Of a stretch of 64,000 bases of DNA, positions 23,347 through 34,836 are shown in pieces. Below the pieces are notes generated by a model. The model saw only the letters and a program-made list of their open reading frames with translations, searched no databases and was not told the origin of the DNA. Location of the stretch: NCBI RefSeq assembly GCF_030445035.2, contig NC_080680.1, positions 46,885,212 through 46,949,211 of the forward strand, given 5' to 3'. Position 1 is the first letter of the stretch; each line of letters starts with the position of its first letter. This DNA is from Dasypus novemcinctus. Taxonomy: Eukaryota; Chordata; Mammalia; Cingulata; Dasypodidae. The translations under genes were made by a program, and so were the position numbers.

Positions 23347-23594
23347 ACTATTTAAGTTAGGCAGATAAAAATGCAATTAATGCAATTATACCATTAACAA
23401 AAAAGATTTCTAGCATTAAAAAGATTACTGATAGAAAATCCAACAATGCAAAGATTATTTTCTTGCACACCAAATCAAAGATTCAAACACTAAAAATGAT
23501 TTCTGATGTTCCCAATAATCAGTGGCGCCTAACACAGGCATCAGTGAATATGTCATGGAGAATACACATGACTATAAGAAAAGAAACACACAGT

Positions 23595-23878
23595 TTAACA
23601 TAGGGGAGCAAGACTTTCTGTGGTACAGCCTTCCTGACAACACTGATCAATTATAGACGTGATGGATCTCTTTTTTCGGGAATGTTTATCCAAGCCTATG
23701 TCAATTAATTCTAAAGGACTGTTGTCCTCTACTTCACTTTGGCTCCTCTGAATATCTTTCTTAAAATTTTCAAGGCTGAGATCTGAGGTTGCCTTCAGAT
23801 CCTGTGGCAAATCGGGACTGAATTCTGACATCATATTTAAGGTTTCTGCATCTTTGTTGATGGATGATGGCACAATTT
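23595..23878 (-). CDS. RLN: Relaxin (copy B) exon 2: C-peptide and A chain
   Basis: The exon starts after acceptor AACAG (boundary 23879/23878) in phase with the copy B exon 1 donor, and ends at TAA 23595-23597. It encodes residues 69-162. The C-peptide begins [17 protein letters not shown]. It then lacks about 20 residues that human relaxin-2 has between PQ-x-LK and the FKK motif (FKK at 107-109 here). The C/A processing site RKKR is intact at 136-139. The A chain carries Cys148, Cys149, Cys153 and Cys162 (CC-x3-C-x8-C) and ends at the last cysteine, as in relaxins. No stop or frameshift is present. This is the canonical relaxin gene of the locus. Primate RLN1 versus RLN2 naming does not apply because that split is primate-specific. 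Confidence 0.95.
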
Positions 23879-25736
23879 CTGTTAAATTTAAAAAGTGAGA
23901 GAAGGTGAAAACATATTCATGTCAAGGAGAATCAGGAAATTATAAAACTTTGCATGGCAACAAGGCAAGCATTGACTCAATATAATAAACATCGAAACCA
24001 TCGGCAAGTGTCCTATTATCTGAAAAAGTAGCTTACTTACCGTTGGAAGCTTAAAGTTCTACAATATTACCAAGGTTCTGCCTCACTCCACTCCATCCCT
24101 GCGTTGTCTCTTCCCATGACTGTCATACAAATTTCACTTTGGTATCTTTCATTCTCCCTAATACTGATCTCTTATTTTTCTACAGTCAAACTGGCCATAG
24201 AAAACACTATTTGGCCACAGATATATTTTCCTTACTTGAGTAATTTTCTTCCATTGATAAGCAATTTTGTGCTATGATAGTAACTCTTGCAAAGCATATT
24301 AATTATTTTAGGCAATCAAGTGTTCCGTGGTGGCAAATTACTTCTTCCAGATAGTTAAAAGGCTGAATTTTCAATTGCCCTGATCTAAGAGACAGGTGAT
24401 ACAACTCTGACTTCCTCAAACATCTATTTAACAATTTCTCTTCCCCATAATATTTACTTCAAATCAATGGTATTTTACATTAAAGAGAGAAATGGATAAA
24501 AGAACATTAACTCCAAACCACTGTCTTTAAACAGTTTACATATGACCCTCCTAGGTATTCCCAGTCATATCAAGGAAACTCCTAGGTATATTTCTGAGAG
24601 AAATGAAACATATATCCAAGTAGAAATTTGCACATGAATGTTTATAACAATATTATTCATAATAGCCATGAGGTGGAAACATCCCAAACTTCAATCGTGA
24701 AATAGATGAACGAAACGTATACAGACCATGGAATATTGCCACAAAAAGGAAGTAAGTACAGACTGATGCAACAGCTTGGATGAATCTTGAAAACATTAAG
24801 CTAACTGAAAAAGGCAGTCACAAAAGATCACATACTATTTGATTCCATTCATATGACATTCTAGAATAGGTAAATCTTTAGGGATACATAGATTAGTAAT
24901 TGCTTAGGACTTGCAGAGCAGAGGGATGGTATAGGAAGGTGAGACCTAAAGAGTGCGGGGTTTCTTTTTGAGGTAATGAAAATATTTTAAGGTTGACTGT
25001 GGTGATGGTTGCACATATCTAAGAATATACTAAAAACCATTCAGTTGTACACTTTAAAAGGGTGAATTTTATGAAGTGTGAATTATATCCCAATAAGGCT
25101 GTTTTAAATAGAGATTAGTATTTGTGTGGTGTTGGTGCACTGAGTACTAATGTACTGTGTGTGCTGCTTATTCCAATGCTGTGGATCAGCCACTGCTCAA
25201 GTTCTATGTGTCCCCTGGGAAGAAACCTATTCTTCAAAAGCATCACAGTATACGCAAAAGTGAAGGCGGGAACTTTTACTGGGAACCAGCTGTAACCAGC
25301 TCATGTCTTCCGTCTTCTTTATGCCGTTAAGCTTAGTTTGAACATTCAGTGACTGATACCACGTCTCTCTGGCGATGCCAGGTCCTTCCACTGCCTCCTG
25401 CGGAGCCTGTGGGAGCATTAATGCCCTCGCGGCTTCCCCTTCCTTCACCCCGTCACCCTGGTTGATAGGTGGTGAAGTGCACAAGTGCCTCTCAGTAAGG
25501 CAGTTTGCTATTACCGCAACTTTCCGGGCTTGCTGTTGAGATTGTGGGCGAGAACCTGGAATAAAAGCAAGCTACAAAGAAAACGCCAACTTCAGGCGGC
25601 GGCGACGATACCGTGCGCGCTAAGCGCGGGCAGCCAATGAGAGCTCAAGCGGGCCTTGCCGGCCGCAGTTTCCGTTGGGCCGCAGGCCGCCGCCAACCAA
25701 TGGGAAGTGTAGACCGGCGGGGGCGCTCGCGCTCAC
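23879..25736 (-). other. Copy B intron
   Basis: A phase-1 intron of about 1.86 kb with GT-AG ends, the usual structure of relaxin genes. The acceptor-side 160 bases are about nine-tenths identical by eye to copy A. The donor-side 300 bases are GC-rich and carry two CCAAT motifs at conserved places (near 25634 and 25696). The middle holds an L1 3' end at 24545-25090. Confidence 0.85.
24545..25090 (+). mobile_element. L1 3' end in copy B intron
   Basis: The sequence contains typical old L1 3'-UTR wording, with 'actgtggtgatggttgcaca' near 25000 and 'ttgtacactttaaaagggtg' near 25045, ending with 'aataaggctgtttta'. It is plus-strand, so antisense to the relaxin gene. It is not present in the copy A intron. 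Confidence 0.85.
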
Positions 25737-25941
25737 CTTTGCGAGGTCGGAATCCCGCCTGTGACTCTTCCAGGCTCAGAGCCCTAGTGTTCCAGTTGAG
25801 CTGGCCGCAGATACGGATGATTTCACGGATTAATTCGCGGCCGCATAGCTGAATTTTGTTCTCTTGGGCCGAGAGCTCTCTGGGGAGCTGGCCGAGCAGC
25901 AGCCAGACTCCTAACAGGACGGACAGGAACCGGCGCGCCAT
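25737..25941 (-). CDS. RLN: Relaxin (copy B) exon 1: signal peptide and B chain
   Basis: Relaxin is a secreted two-chain hormone acting through RXFP1, with roles in pregnancy and connective-tissue remodelling. The start ATG is 25939-25941 in strong context (A at -3, G at +4). The exon gives 68 codons plus one base before donor AAAG|GTGAGC (25737/25736). Residues 1-25 are a signal peptide. The B chain has Cys33 and Cys45 (C-x11-C) and the full receptor cassette Arg35-x3-Arg39-x2-Ile42, with Trp50 after the second cysteine. The B/C junction reads NWNTR, so only a single Arg53 is left where human relaxin-2 has Lys-Arg. A TATA box lies about 100 bases upstream. The gene spans about 2.35 kb. Confidence 0.95.
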
Positions 25942-26037
25942 CCTGGACCCAGATTCTCCTGCTCTGAGGCTATCTGCCTTCTCTAAGGGTTGCTGCTGTT
26001 GCCCTCGGGCTGCTGTCCCAGCCTGGCTCCACCAGGC

Positions 26038-26044
26038 TTTTATA
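26038..26044 (-). promoter_or_regulatory. TATA box of copy B
   Basis: TATAAAA reads on the minus strand 97-103 bases upstream of the ATG, in a block (TATAAAAGCCTGGTGG) that aligns with copy A at 18817 downward. It predicts a leader of about 70 bases. Confidence 0.78.
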
Positions 26045-26049
26045 GCCCT

Positions 26050-28309
26050 GGGTCTACCTCTTAGACCTTGAGTTTAAGGTCCCCAGCCCCACCCCTTTCC
26101 CCACTTTCCTCCACAGAATTTTCCTCTCTCCTTTTGTTTACCTTCTGTGCCCTCCCTCCACTAGCCCATCCTTCCTCTGCTCTTGGCCGGCCCTTTTCAG
26201 TTTTTTTCCTGTCTTCCCTTACCCTCAAACCACTTTGTGTGCCCACGTAAAGTTAATATTTGAAGACCTTTCTTTATTAGAAAGCAAGAATAGCCATTAC
26301 ACTAAATTACATAAACATTAAATTAATATCACCCATATTCTCACAACACAGAAATTTCCAGTGTGAATATTTGTGTACCCTTCCAATCTACACACATTTA
26401 CATTTAAATAGTATAGTATCTGTTATATAACGGATAAATTGATCAATTATTGACAAGTGGATCAATTTAAATCCGAATCCTGTTACGACTGTAAAATTCC
26501 CGATATTTTACGTTTACAGCTCACATTCCCATTCCTTATTGCAGAGGATCAGGATCTTAAACACAGATCTTAGGAGGTCTGTACTTAAATGTGCCCTCCA
26601 GGAATCCTGACAAGGACTGATAACAGTCGCCTCTAGGCTTCTTATGATTTGAAGGAAAGCTGGATTGGTAGATTTTACGGTGAGGAGAAATCAGACACTA
26701 TTACTTTCTACCAATTTTACTTCCACTCCTTTGGGAGACTATAACCAGGTGTCTAAATATATTAATTTGAGATTTTATTCTTTATCACTGGAAACTGGAG
26801 GACAAACATATTTACATACATGGAAACAGAAAAGATTTTTTTAAAGCAGTGGAGGGAGTAGATGTAACTCAGGCAGTTGGGCACCCACCTCCCACATGAG
26901 AGGTTCCAGGTTTGGTTCCCGGAGCCCCAAAGAAGACAAACAGACAAAGAGAAAAAACAAACAATGAGCAAATGGAACAAGCAGCCATGGGCGGGGGGGG
27001 GGGGGGGGGGGGGGGGGGGTAAGGGGGAAGCTTTATAAAAAAAATAAAAAAGCAGTGGAATCCCACAATCTCAGAAAGAACATTTTGGTAACACATTTTC
27101 CAATATGAAAATATTATCTCTTTATTGTCGTTTTACAGTGTTCTATGTTTGGTGTATTTGGTGAGCGGTACTTTTTTAACTTTAAAGAGATCAAACACAG
27201 TTTTTCAGGTAATATGCTCATTAAACAACCCTTCTAGATGTTCAGTAAACTTTTAAGGACAGATAGAACCACTTTTTTCAATAACTCTTTGTGTTCAAAA
27301 TCTATCAGTTAGCTCAGCTCCACTCAGGTAAATCAGGGACTTGGAAGAAGTTAGGGTAGTTTTGAAATAAGTAACGACTCGACAATCTCTTAGTTACAAA
27401 AACAACTATAGTATGGAATGATTTTAAATTTCTGAATCACTGTCAATTTGAACAGGGGCAAATAGTTTTGACCAAATGCTAAGCATGGTGTAACTCTTCA
27501 AGTAACACCTCACTAGAGCAGGCTCAGAATCTGTGCTTTTAGGTGGGTTGTTAAATTTTGAAGTTCAGAAGGAATTTTTGTGGGTTGACAGTCCCTGCAA
27601 AAATAATCCTCCTGAAAGGCTGTCCCTGAAAATAATTGCTTGTTTAAAAATGTAAATTTCCAGGATGGTTTATTACTTTGCCTCTGCGGTCTTATGTCAT
27701 TCTTGCAACTTGTCCAGTGCAACATTGGCTAGCACACAGGCGTGGGCTCACCTACTGCTAAGGGCCACAGGAAATGATTTGCCACATGTTATCTTTGTGT
27801 CACTTAAAAAAAGTTCTATGATCAGAAGAGGGAATTGGATTTTTTGCATGCCCTGCCTCCAGGGATTTTGCAGAGAAGGGGATGAAGGATGTGGGCTAGG
27901 GTAAGCGTCTGGGAGTTCCTTCTGCATCTGGGTCTGCCTCTTTGTCCTGCCCAGACATTAAATTTCCAGGGCCTTGTGCGCATTCTTCTGGGTTGGACTC
28001 TCCATTTCAGGGAGAACTGTGCCTGACTTTGTACCTAGACAAAGTGTCTGCAGACCCCTTTTGAATTCCCTTGTTTGCAGTATTCTTCCTGTACCATCTC
28101 CCAGTCTCCAATACTTCCAGCTGGAATCTTCCAGGGATTCTAAGGGAAATTCACTTTTTCTTCAATACTTTTATATTATTCTTTTATACTTTACCATCTA
28201 CTCAGGTCTTAATATGAATTCCTTACTCTTTTGTCTGACTTGTCAACAACAGACAATCCAAACCTAATCTCTATGACATTCAAGGCTGCAATGGATTTAT
28301 TTATGTACC
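26050..28309. other. 5' flank of copy B (duplicated unit)
   Basis: It matches the flank of copy A in several ordered blocks up to about 28065. A SINE at 26854-27048 interrupts it and is absent from the copy A side. No gene is seen. Confidence 0.75.
26854..27048 (+). mobile_element. Short DAS-type SINE with a long G run
   Basis: The head at 26854-26925 is followed by a short body, then about 28 consecutive G bases at 26992-27019. The flanks are the 11-base direct repeat AAAGCAGTGGA at 26843-26853 and 27049-27059. Confidence 0.88.
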
Positions 28310-28708
28310 TTTGAAGATTTATTTCTCTTCCCCCCCCCCCCCCCCCCCGTTGTCTGCTCTCTGTGTCCATTCACTGTGTGTTCTGTGTCCGCTTGCGTTC
28401 TTGTCAGGCAGCATGGGGAATCTGTGTCTCTTTTCGTTGCGTCATTTTGCTGCATCAGCTCCCCGTGTGTGCAGTGCCACTCCTGGGCTGCATTTTTTTC
28501 ATGTGGGGTGGCTCTCCTTGCAGGGCACACTCCTTGTGCATGGGGCACCCCTGTGCAGGGGGCACCCTTGCGTGGCACGGCACTCCTTGAGCGTGGCAGC
28601 ACTGCATGTGGGCCAGCTCACCACATGGGCCTGGAGGCCCTGAGTACCGAAACCTGGACCTCCCATATGGTAGGTGGACACTCTATCAGTTGCGCCACAT
28701 CCACTTCT
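28310..28708 (-). mobile_element. DAS-type SINE
   Basis: On the minus strand the head lies at about 28640-28708 and the tail reaches the AAATCTT-like end near 28310. A C run at 28331-28348 is the reverse of the G run seen in plus-strand copies. It is more diverged than the copies with clean target repeats. Open frames across it are shadows. Confidence 0.88.
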
Positions 28709-28709
28709 C

Positions 28710-31131
28710 AGATTTATATTTTATTTCTGTATTTCCTCCATCATTTTAATGGGATTTGGGGAAGAAGATGTGTTAAAGCCTGTATTATTTCAACAGCCTG
28801 AATCAGAAATCAGTGCTGACTCTACTTCTCATAGGTACAACTGGACTCACTCTAAGGACTTCTCTTTTCACTTCAGGTTATCATGCTACTTTATCAAGAA
28901 GAAAGAAACAAAGAATGAATGGAAATTTGGGATCTTCAAAGAGTCCCTTTCTCAGCAAACCCTTGATTAAGAGATTAGGAAAGAAATAATTTCGTTTTCT
29001 TTTTTCCCCCACACTTCTTATTTCTATGCATAAAACAGAAGTATCTGCTGGTGGAAAGTGTCATCCCACTAAATGGAAACCCCATGTGAATAGTTTACGC
29101 TAATGACACATGCTTATCATATAGTAGTCACTCAGCAAATGAATAGGACCCAAATATTCTAGTTTAAATGATCATCATTAATGTCAACTGAAACAACATA
29201 TCTTCTTTTCTTTGTTCTTGAAGAACAACCTAAAGGAACCTGAATAAACAAGGGAATTCAGTTCAGACTGCATAATATATTCTAGGGTTCCCATGGTCTC
29301 TACATTAGCCTTCCTCAGCTCCTCATTCTTAACCCAGTGTTGATAGAAAACGGGTCCTTTCTGAAGGAGAAATCTTGTTCTCTTTTTAAACTTTCAGTGT
29401 TTTCCCATTGCTTCCAATATGTAGTCTGAGTTCCATAGCTGCTTCTAAAGATCCTTTATGATCCCCTACCTGTATTTGATCTTCCACTTCCACCACTCAG
29501 CCCTTAGCCCTGTTGATTCAATGGCAGTTGCCCCAAAATCCATGCTTCTAGATCATTAATTTTTCAGCCTCCCTCTGCCTCTCTTAGTCCTCCCTTTGTC
29601 CAATTTCATTGCTTGGCTATCTCCTGTAAGGAGAGCCACCCAGCACGAAAGAAAGTTCAGCCTGCCCATGAGTGGCACTGCACACACAGAGAGCTGATGC
29701 AGCAAGATGACACAACAAAAAGAGACACAGATTCCTGGGGCTGCTGACAAGAATGCAAACAAACACAGAAGAACACACAGCAAATGGAGACAGAGAGGGA
29801 GAGAAATAAATAAAATAAATAAATCTTTAAAAAGAAAATGAGTAGTCATTTTATGAGAAATGTGGTATACAATCAACTGCTTAACACATAAAGGTTTGTA
29901 ATGGGTTATTGGTTTCAAGTTATAGGCTAGAGTGATAATAGTGGAGTGCGAGTATGCTTTGTGGATACGTCATTAAACATAGAAAAATCACATTAGGAAA
30001 CATTCACTGAGTGCTTAATATCTGCCATAAACTTCATATCCATTATCTCATTTTAGCCCCTCTCAGCACCCTCTGAGCTAAATAATATTAACATCCTCAA
30101 ATAACAGGTGCAGTTCAGTCATGTGTGAGGGTTGTCAAACCAAGCCTTTCTTTCTGCTGAGCTCAGGAACTCTTAACTCTGTATATTTACCACAATTTCC
30201 TGAAAAATTTTACAAAACTCATTTCATTTTGCTCACATGACAAACATTTAAGGCAGGATTTAACCCTCAGCAAGACTCTGAGTTGATTTGTAGGGAACAC
30301 ACAAGTTCAGTGTCCTTTCCATCACACCCAAGTTTTTTCTCCCCTTGGTGCCTGTGAGGCAGTCAACACTCAGCAATGACATATGAATTTGATTTTATAA
30401 ATTAACTAGAGTTTGAGTTTTTATAATTAACATATACAAATATATAACAAAGTGTCTTCATCCTTCGAAGATGAAAAACACATTTCTGACCCTTTATTCC
30501 TTCACCCACTTAAAATCAAAGCAATTCAACCAGTTTAAAATACCAGTTCTGAAATCCTTCCCTATTAAAGATCCCTGGTGAAGGATGTGGGCTCTTCCTG
30601 TTTCTTTACCTATTGAAAATACCATTTGGGACTTGGGAAATGAGTTAATAAAAAGAATAGATAATAAAGAAAAATGTCTATAGATTTTTAAAATCATATT
30701 TTAACTTAGTATATTATAAAATACCAGTCAAACTTTGGTGCATTAAACATATAAAACATGAACATTAACAAAACAATTGAAAATTGAATTTTTTTCATAA
30801 TGTTTTTGAAGGTAGCATTTTTTATATAGCTCAAAATTGCATAACTGAAGTTAGGGCTTCACAGCTTTTCCAAGCACAATTAAGACTTCGTGTGTCCTTT
30901 AAAAGAAACAAAGAAACCATTTAAAAGGGAAAAAATAAAAGTGCTCACCCATATAGCAGGTAAGGGCTGAAACTGGGTTTCCTACCCACATCTGCTTGAT
31001 TCCAAAGTCTACTTTATTTTTTTCCTATGTATCTTTTGGTCTTGAAGAAGAAATTGATAAAATAACTTACGTGAGTGAATATCATGGGAGGAGATTTAGA
31101 AACCTACAAAAAGTTTAAGTTAAAGAAATGA
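28710..31131. other. Intergenic, with a third remnant of the relaxin flank
   Basis: About 30845-31045 is clearly similar to 21480-21660 of the copy A flank; landmarks are 'ctacccacatctgcttgatt' against the wording at 21587-21610. A MIR-like piece at about 30006-30130 parallels the MIR at 21275. Since copy B already has matching blocks at 27.7-28.1 kb, this is either a displaced part of unit B or a third partial unit. No third relaxin exon is visible. Confidence 0.5.
29622..29838 (+). mobile_element. DAS-type SINE, 5'-truncated
   Basis: Only the body and tail are present, beginning at the 'gtaaggagagccacccagca' block and ending in AAATAAATCTTTAAAAAG. The tRNA-like head is missing. Confidence 0.85.
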
Positions 31132-31365
31132 AGGGGAGCAGATATGGCTCAATCAGTTGAGTGCCTGCTTCCCACATGGGAGGTCCCGGGTTTGGTTCCT
31201 GGTGCCTCCTAAGAAACCAACAAATGAAAAACAGACAACAAGCAAACAAATAAAAAACCAACTCAGGGGTGCCAATGTTGCTCAGTGCTTGAGTGCCAGC
31301 TTCCCACATATGAAGTACTGTGTTTAATCCCTGGCCCAGGTAACTTAAAAAAAAAAAAAAAGATA
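31132..31365 (+). mobile_element. Two short DAS-type SINE heads in tandem
   Basis: A first head (with GGTTTGGTTCCTGG at about 31190) and A-rich tail runs to about 31262. A second, more decayed head follows to about 31340 and ends in an A run. The pair may be one insertion next to an older one. Confidence 0.75.
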
Positions 31366-31626
31366 AATATTTAGAACATTAATTCATTAAAAGAAAATGC
31401 CAAGACTAAACAATTATTCTTCCTATTCTATATACGACTTTGGTCACCAAACTAACTTAAATAAAATATCCAGAGTTCTTATTTCGTTTCTCTTTTCTTC
31501 ACTTCCCATATCTAACTGGCATCCAAGTTACAAACTCTACTTTTATAACACTTCTCTCCATCCCTATTATTGCTGGTGTTTTCTTTTTTTGCCATCAAAT
31601 ATTTCAAGCAAAAGAAAGATATGGAG
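31366..31626. other. Intergenic, no feature seen
   Basis: AT-rich sequence with no recognisable gene or repeat. Confidence 0.4.
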
Positions 31627-31952
31627 CTATGCTGGCCAATATTAATGGTCACATATGGCCACTGAGCACTTAAAATGAGTTCATTTCAAATTGACACATG
31701 CTGTAAATGTAAAACACACACTGGATTTTAAAGAATTTGTATAAAAATGAATGTAAATTATAACATGAATGATTTTTACACTGAATACATGTGAAATTAT
31801 AATATTTTGGATATATTGAGTTAAATAAAATCTATTAAAGTTCATTACACCTGTTTTGTTTTACCTTTTAAAGGTGGCTACTAGAAACATTTTAAATTAC
31901 ATATATGGTTTTCATTTGTGGCTTGCATTATATTTCTAATGGAGAGTACTGG
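31627..31952. mobile_element. Old non-autonomous DNA transposon (hAT-like)
   Basis: The ends form imperfect inverted repeats resembling CAGTGCTGTCCAATAGAA (left at 31627-31645, right inverted at 31935-31952). The interior has familiar mammalian repeat wording, including 'attttggatatattgagtta' near 31803. The family name is not assigned. Confidence 0.55.
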
Positions 31953-32451
31953 AATAGAGAATAATTTAATGACACCCATTTACTCAGGACCCACATATCG
32001 TACAGCCCCAATTATGAATAATGACACAATGAACAGTGCTGTGCAAATATCTGTTTGAGGCCCTGCTTTCAATTCTCTGGGGTACATACCTTGTAGTGGA
32101 ATTGCCAGGTCATGTGATAGTTGTATACTTAGCTTTCTGAGGGCTCACCAAACGATCTTCCAAAGCAGCTGCACCATTTTACATTGCCACCAACAATGAA
32201 TGAGTGTTTCTCTTTCTCCACATCCTTTCCAACACTTGATATTTTCCATTTTTAACAGCAGCCATTCTAATAGATATGAAAAGGTATTCATTTTGGTTTG
32301 ATTTGCATTTGCCTGATGGCTAATGATGTTGAGCATCTTTTCTTGTGTTTTCTGGCCATTTGTTTATCTTCTTTGGAGAGATGCCTGTTCAAATCTTTTG
32401 CCCATTTTTAAGTTGGCTTGTCTTCTTTTTGTTAAGTTAAAAGATTTCTTT

Positions 32452-32884
32452 TTTTTTTAAAGCACTTTTTAAAAAAAAAAAAAAGATTTATTTCTTTATT
32501 TCTCTCCCCTTCCCCCCCCCCACCTCAGTTGTCCTCTCTCTGTGTCTATTTGCTGCATCTTCTTTGTCCGCTTCTGTTGTCAGTGGCACAGGAATCTGTG
32601 TTTCTTTTTGTTGCGTCATCTTGCTGTGTCAGCTTTCCGTGTGTGCAGTGCCGTTCCTGGGCAGGCTACACTTTCTTTCACGCTGGGCGGCTCTCCTTAC
32701 GGGGCACACTCCTTGCGCGTGGGGCTCCCCTACGCGGGGGACACCCCTGTGTGGCAGGGCACTCCTTGCGTGCATCAGCACTGTGCATGGGCCAGCTCCA
32801 CATGGGTCAAGGAGGTCCGGGTTTGAACCACAGACCTCCCATGTGGTAGACGGACGCCCTAACCACTGGGCCAAGTCCGCCGCC
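32452..32884 (-). mobile_element. DAS-type SINE inside LINE-1
   Basis: Full-length minus-strand copy with the 12-base direct repeat AAAGATTTCTTT on both sides (32440-32451, 32885-32896). L1 sequence resumes without loss. Confidence 0.93.
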
Positions 32885-33601
32885 AAAGATTTCTTTATAT
32901 ATACTGGATATTAATCCATATATTAGAAATACATTCTCCCATTGTATAGGTTGTTCTTGTACTTTCATGATAAAGTCCTTTGAGGACCATACGTTTTTTT
33001 TTATTTTGATGAGGCCCCATTTTTCTCTTTTTTGTTTTGTTTGTTGTGCTTTGGGTGTAAAGTCTAAGAATTCACTGCCTAACACAAGATCTTGAACATG
33101 CTTCCCTATGTTTTCTTCTAGGAGTTTGATAGTTCTTGCTCTTTTATTTAGGCCTTTGATCTATTTTGAATTGATTTTTGTATATATGATGTGAAGTAGG
33201 GGTCCTCTTTTTTTGCAAATGGAGATCCAGTTTTCCCAGCAACATTTGTAGTAGTCCCTGCCACCTTATCAAAATTCAGTTGGCTATAAATGTGAGGGTT
33301 AATGTCTGAGCTTGTCTGTTTTTGTGTCAGTACCTTGTTGTTTTGATTATTGTGGTTTTGTAATAAGTTTTAAGTTTGAAAAATGCGAATCCACCAACTT
33401 CCTTCTTCTTTGGCAAGAAGGCTTTGGCTATTCAGGGTCCTTATGCTCCTATATAAATTTGATTCTTGGTTTCTGCAAAGAAGGTTGTTGGAATTTTTAT
33501 TGGAATTGTACTGAATGTATAAGTTGCTTTGGGCAATATTGACATCTTGACAATATTTAATCTTCCAAGCCACAAACATGGAATATCCTTCCTTTTCTTT
33601 A

Positions 33602-33976
33602 TTTTATTTTATTTTTTTTAAAGATTTATTTATTTATTTAATTCCCCCCCTCTCCCGGTTGTCTGTTCTCTGTGTTTATTTGCTGCATCTTGTTTCTTTG
33701 TCCGCTCCTGTTGTCATCAGCAGCACGGTGATGGGCAGCGCCATTCCTGGGCAGGCTGCATTTTCTTTCGTGCTGGGCGGCTCTCCTTACAGGGCGCACT
33801 CCTTGCGTGTGGGGCTCCCCTACGCGGGGGACATCCCTGCGTGGCAGGGCACTCCTTGCGCGCATCAGCACTGCGCATGGGTCAGCTCCACAGGGGTCAA
33901 GGAGGCCCGGGGTTTGAACCGCGGACCTCCCATGTGGTAGACGGATGCCCTAACCACTGGGCCAAGTCCGTTTCCC
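33602..33976 (-). mobile_element. DAS-type SINE inside LINE-1
   Basis: Minus-strand copy bounded by the perfect 16-base repeat TCCTTCCTTTTCTTTA at 33586-33601 and 33977-33992. Host L1 continues on both sides. Confidence 0.95.
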
Positions 33977-34836
33977 TCCTTCCTTTTCTTTAGGTCTTCT
34001 TTCATTTCTTTTAGCATTGTTTTGTAGTTTTCTGTGTACTAGCCCTTTACATCCTTGTTTAGGTTTATATTTGTTTCTTTTAGTTGCTGTTGTGAATGAA
34101 ATTTTTTTCTTGATTTATTTTCTAATTGTTCATTGCTTGTGAATAGAAACACTGCTGATTACGGGTGTTGATCTTGTACCCACCACTTTACCGAATTTAT
34201 TTATTAGCTCTAGGAGCTTTGTTCTGGAATTTTCAGGATTTTCTGTATGTAGGATCATATCATCTACAAATGAGGAAAGTTTTACTTCTTCCTTTCCAAT
34301 TTGGATACCTTTTATTTCTTTTTATTGCCTAATTACTCTAGCAAAACTTCCCACAATGTTGAATAGCAGTGGTGACAGTGGACATTCTTGTTTTGTTTCT
34401 CATCTTAGAAGGAAGGCTTTCAGTCTTTTAACAATTAAGTAGGATGTTAGCTGTAGATGTTTCATATATGCCCATTATAATGTTGAGGAAATTTCCTTTT
34501 ATTCCTAGGATTCTTACTGTTTTTATCAAGAAAGATGTTGTATTTCATCAAATGTCTTTTCTGCATTAGTTGAGCTGGTCGTTTTTTTCCTTCATTCTGT
34601 TAATGTGGTGTATTAATTGATTTTCTTATGTTGAACCAACTGAGCATACCAGAGATAAATCCCACTTGATCATGGTATATAATTTTTTTAATATGCTGTT
34701 GGATCCAGTTTGCTATTATTGTGTTGAGGATGTTTACATCTATATTCATAAGAGATATTGGTCTGTAGTTTCCTTTCCTTGTGGTATCTTTTTTAAAAGA
34801 GTGTCCTGTCCCCCCCTCTTCCCCCCCCCCCCCCAT

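Noticed and set aside
25227-25484. 85-codon minus-strand frame in the copy B intron.
   Set aside because: It lies within the intron, part of it aligns to non-coding intron of copy A, and no splice or family signals support it.
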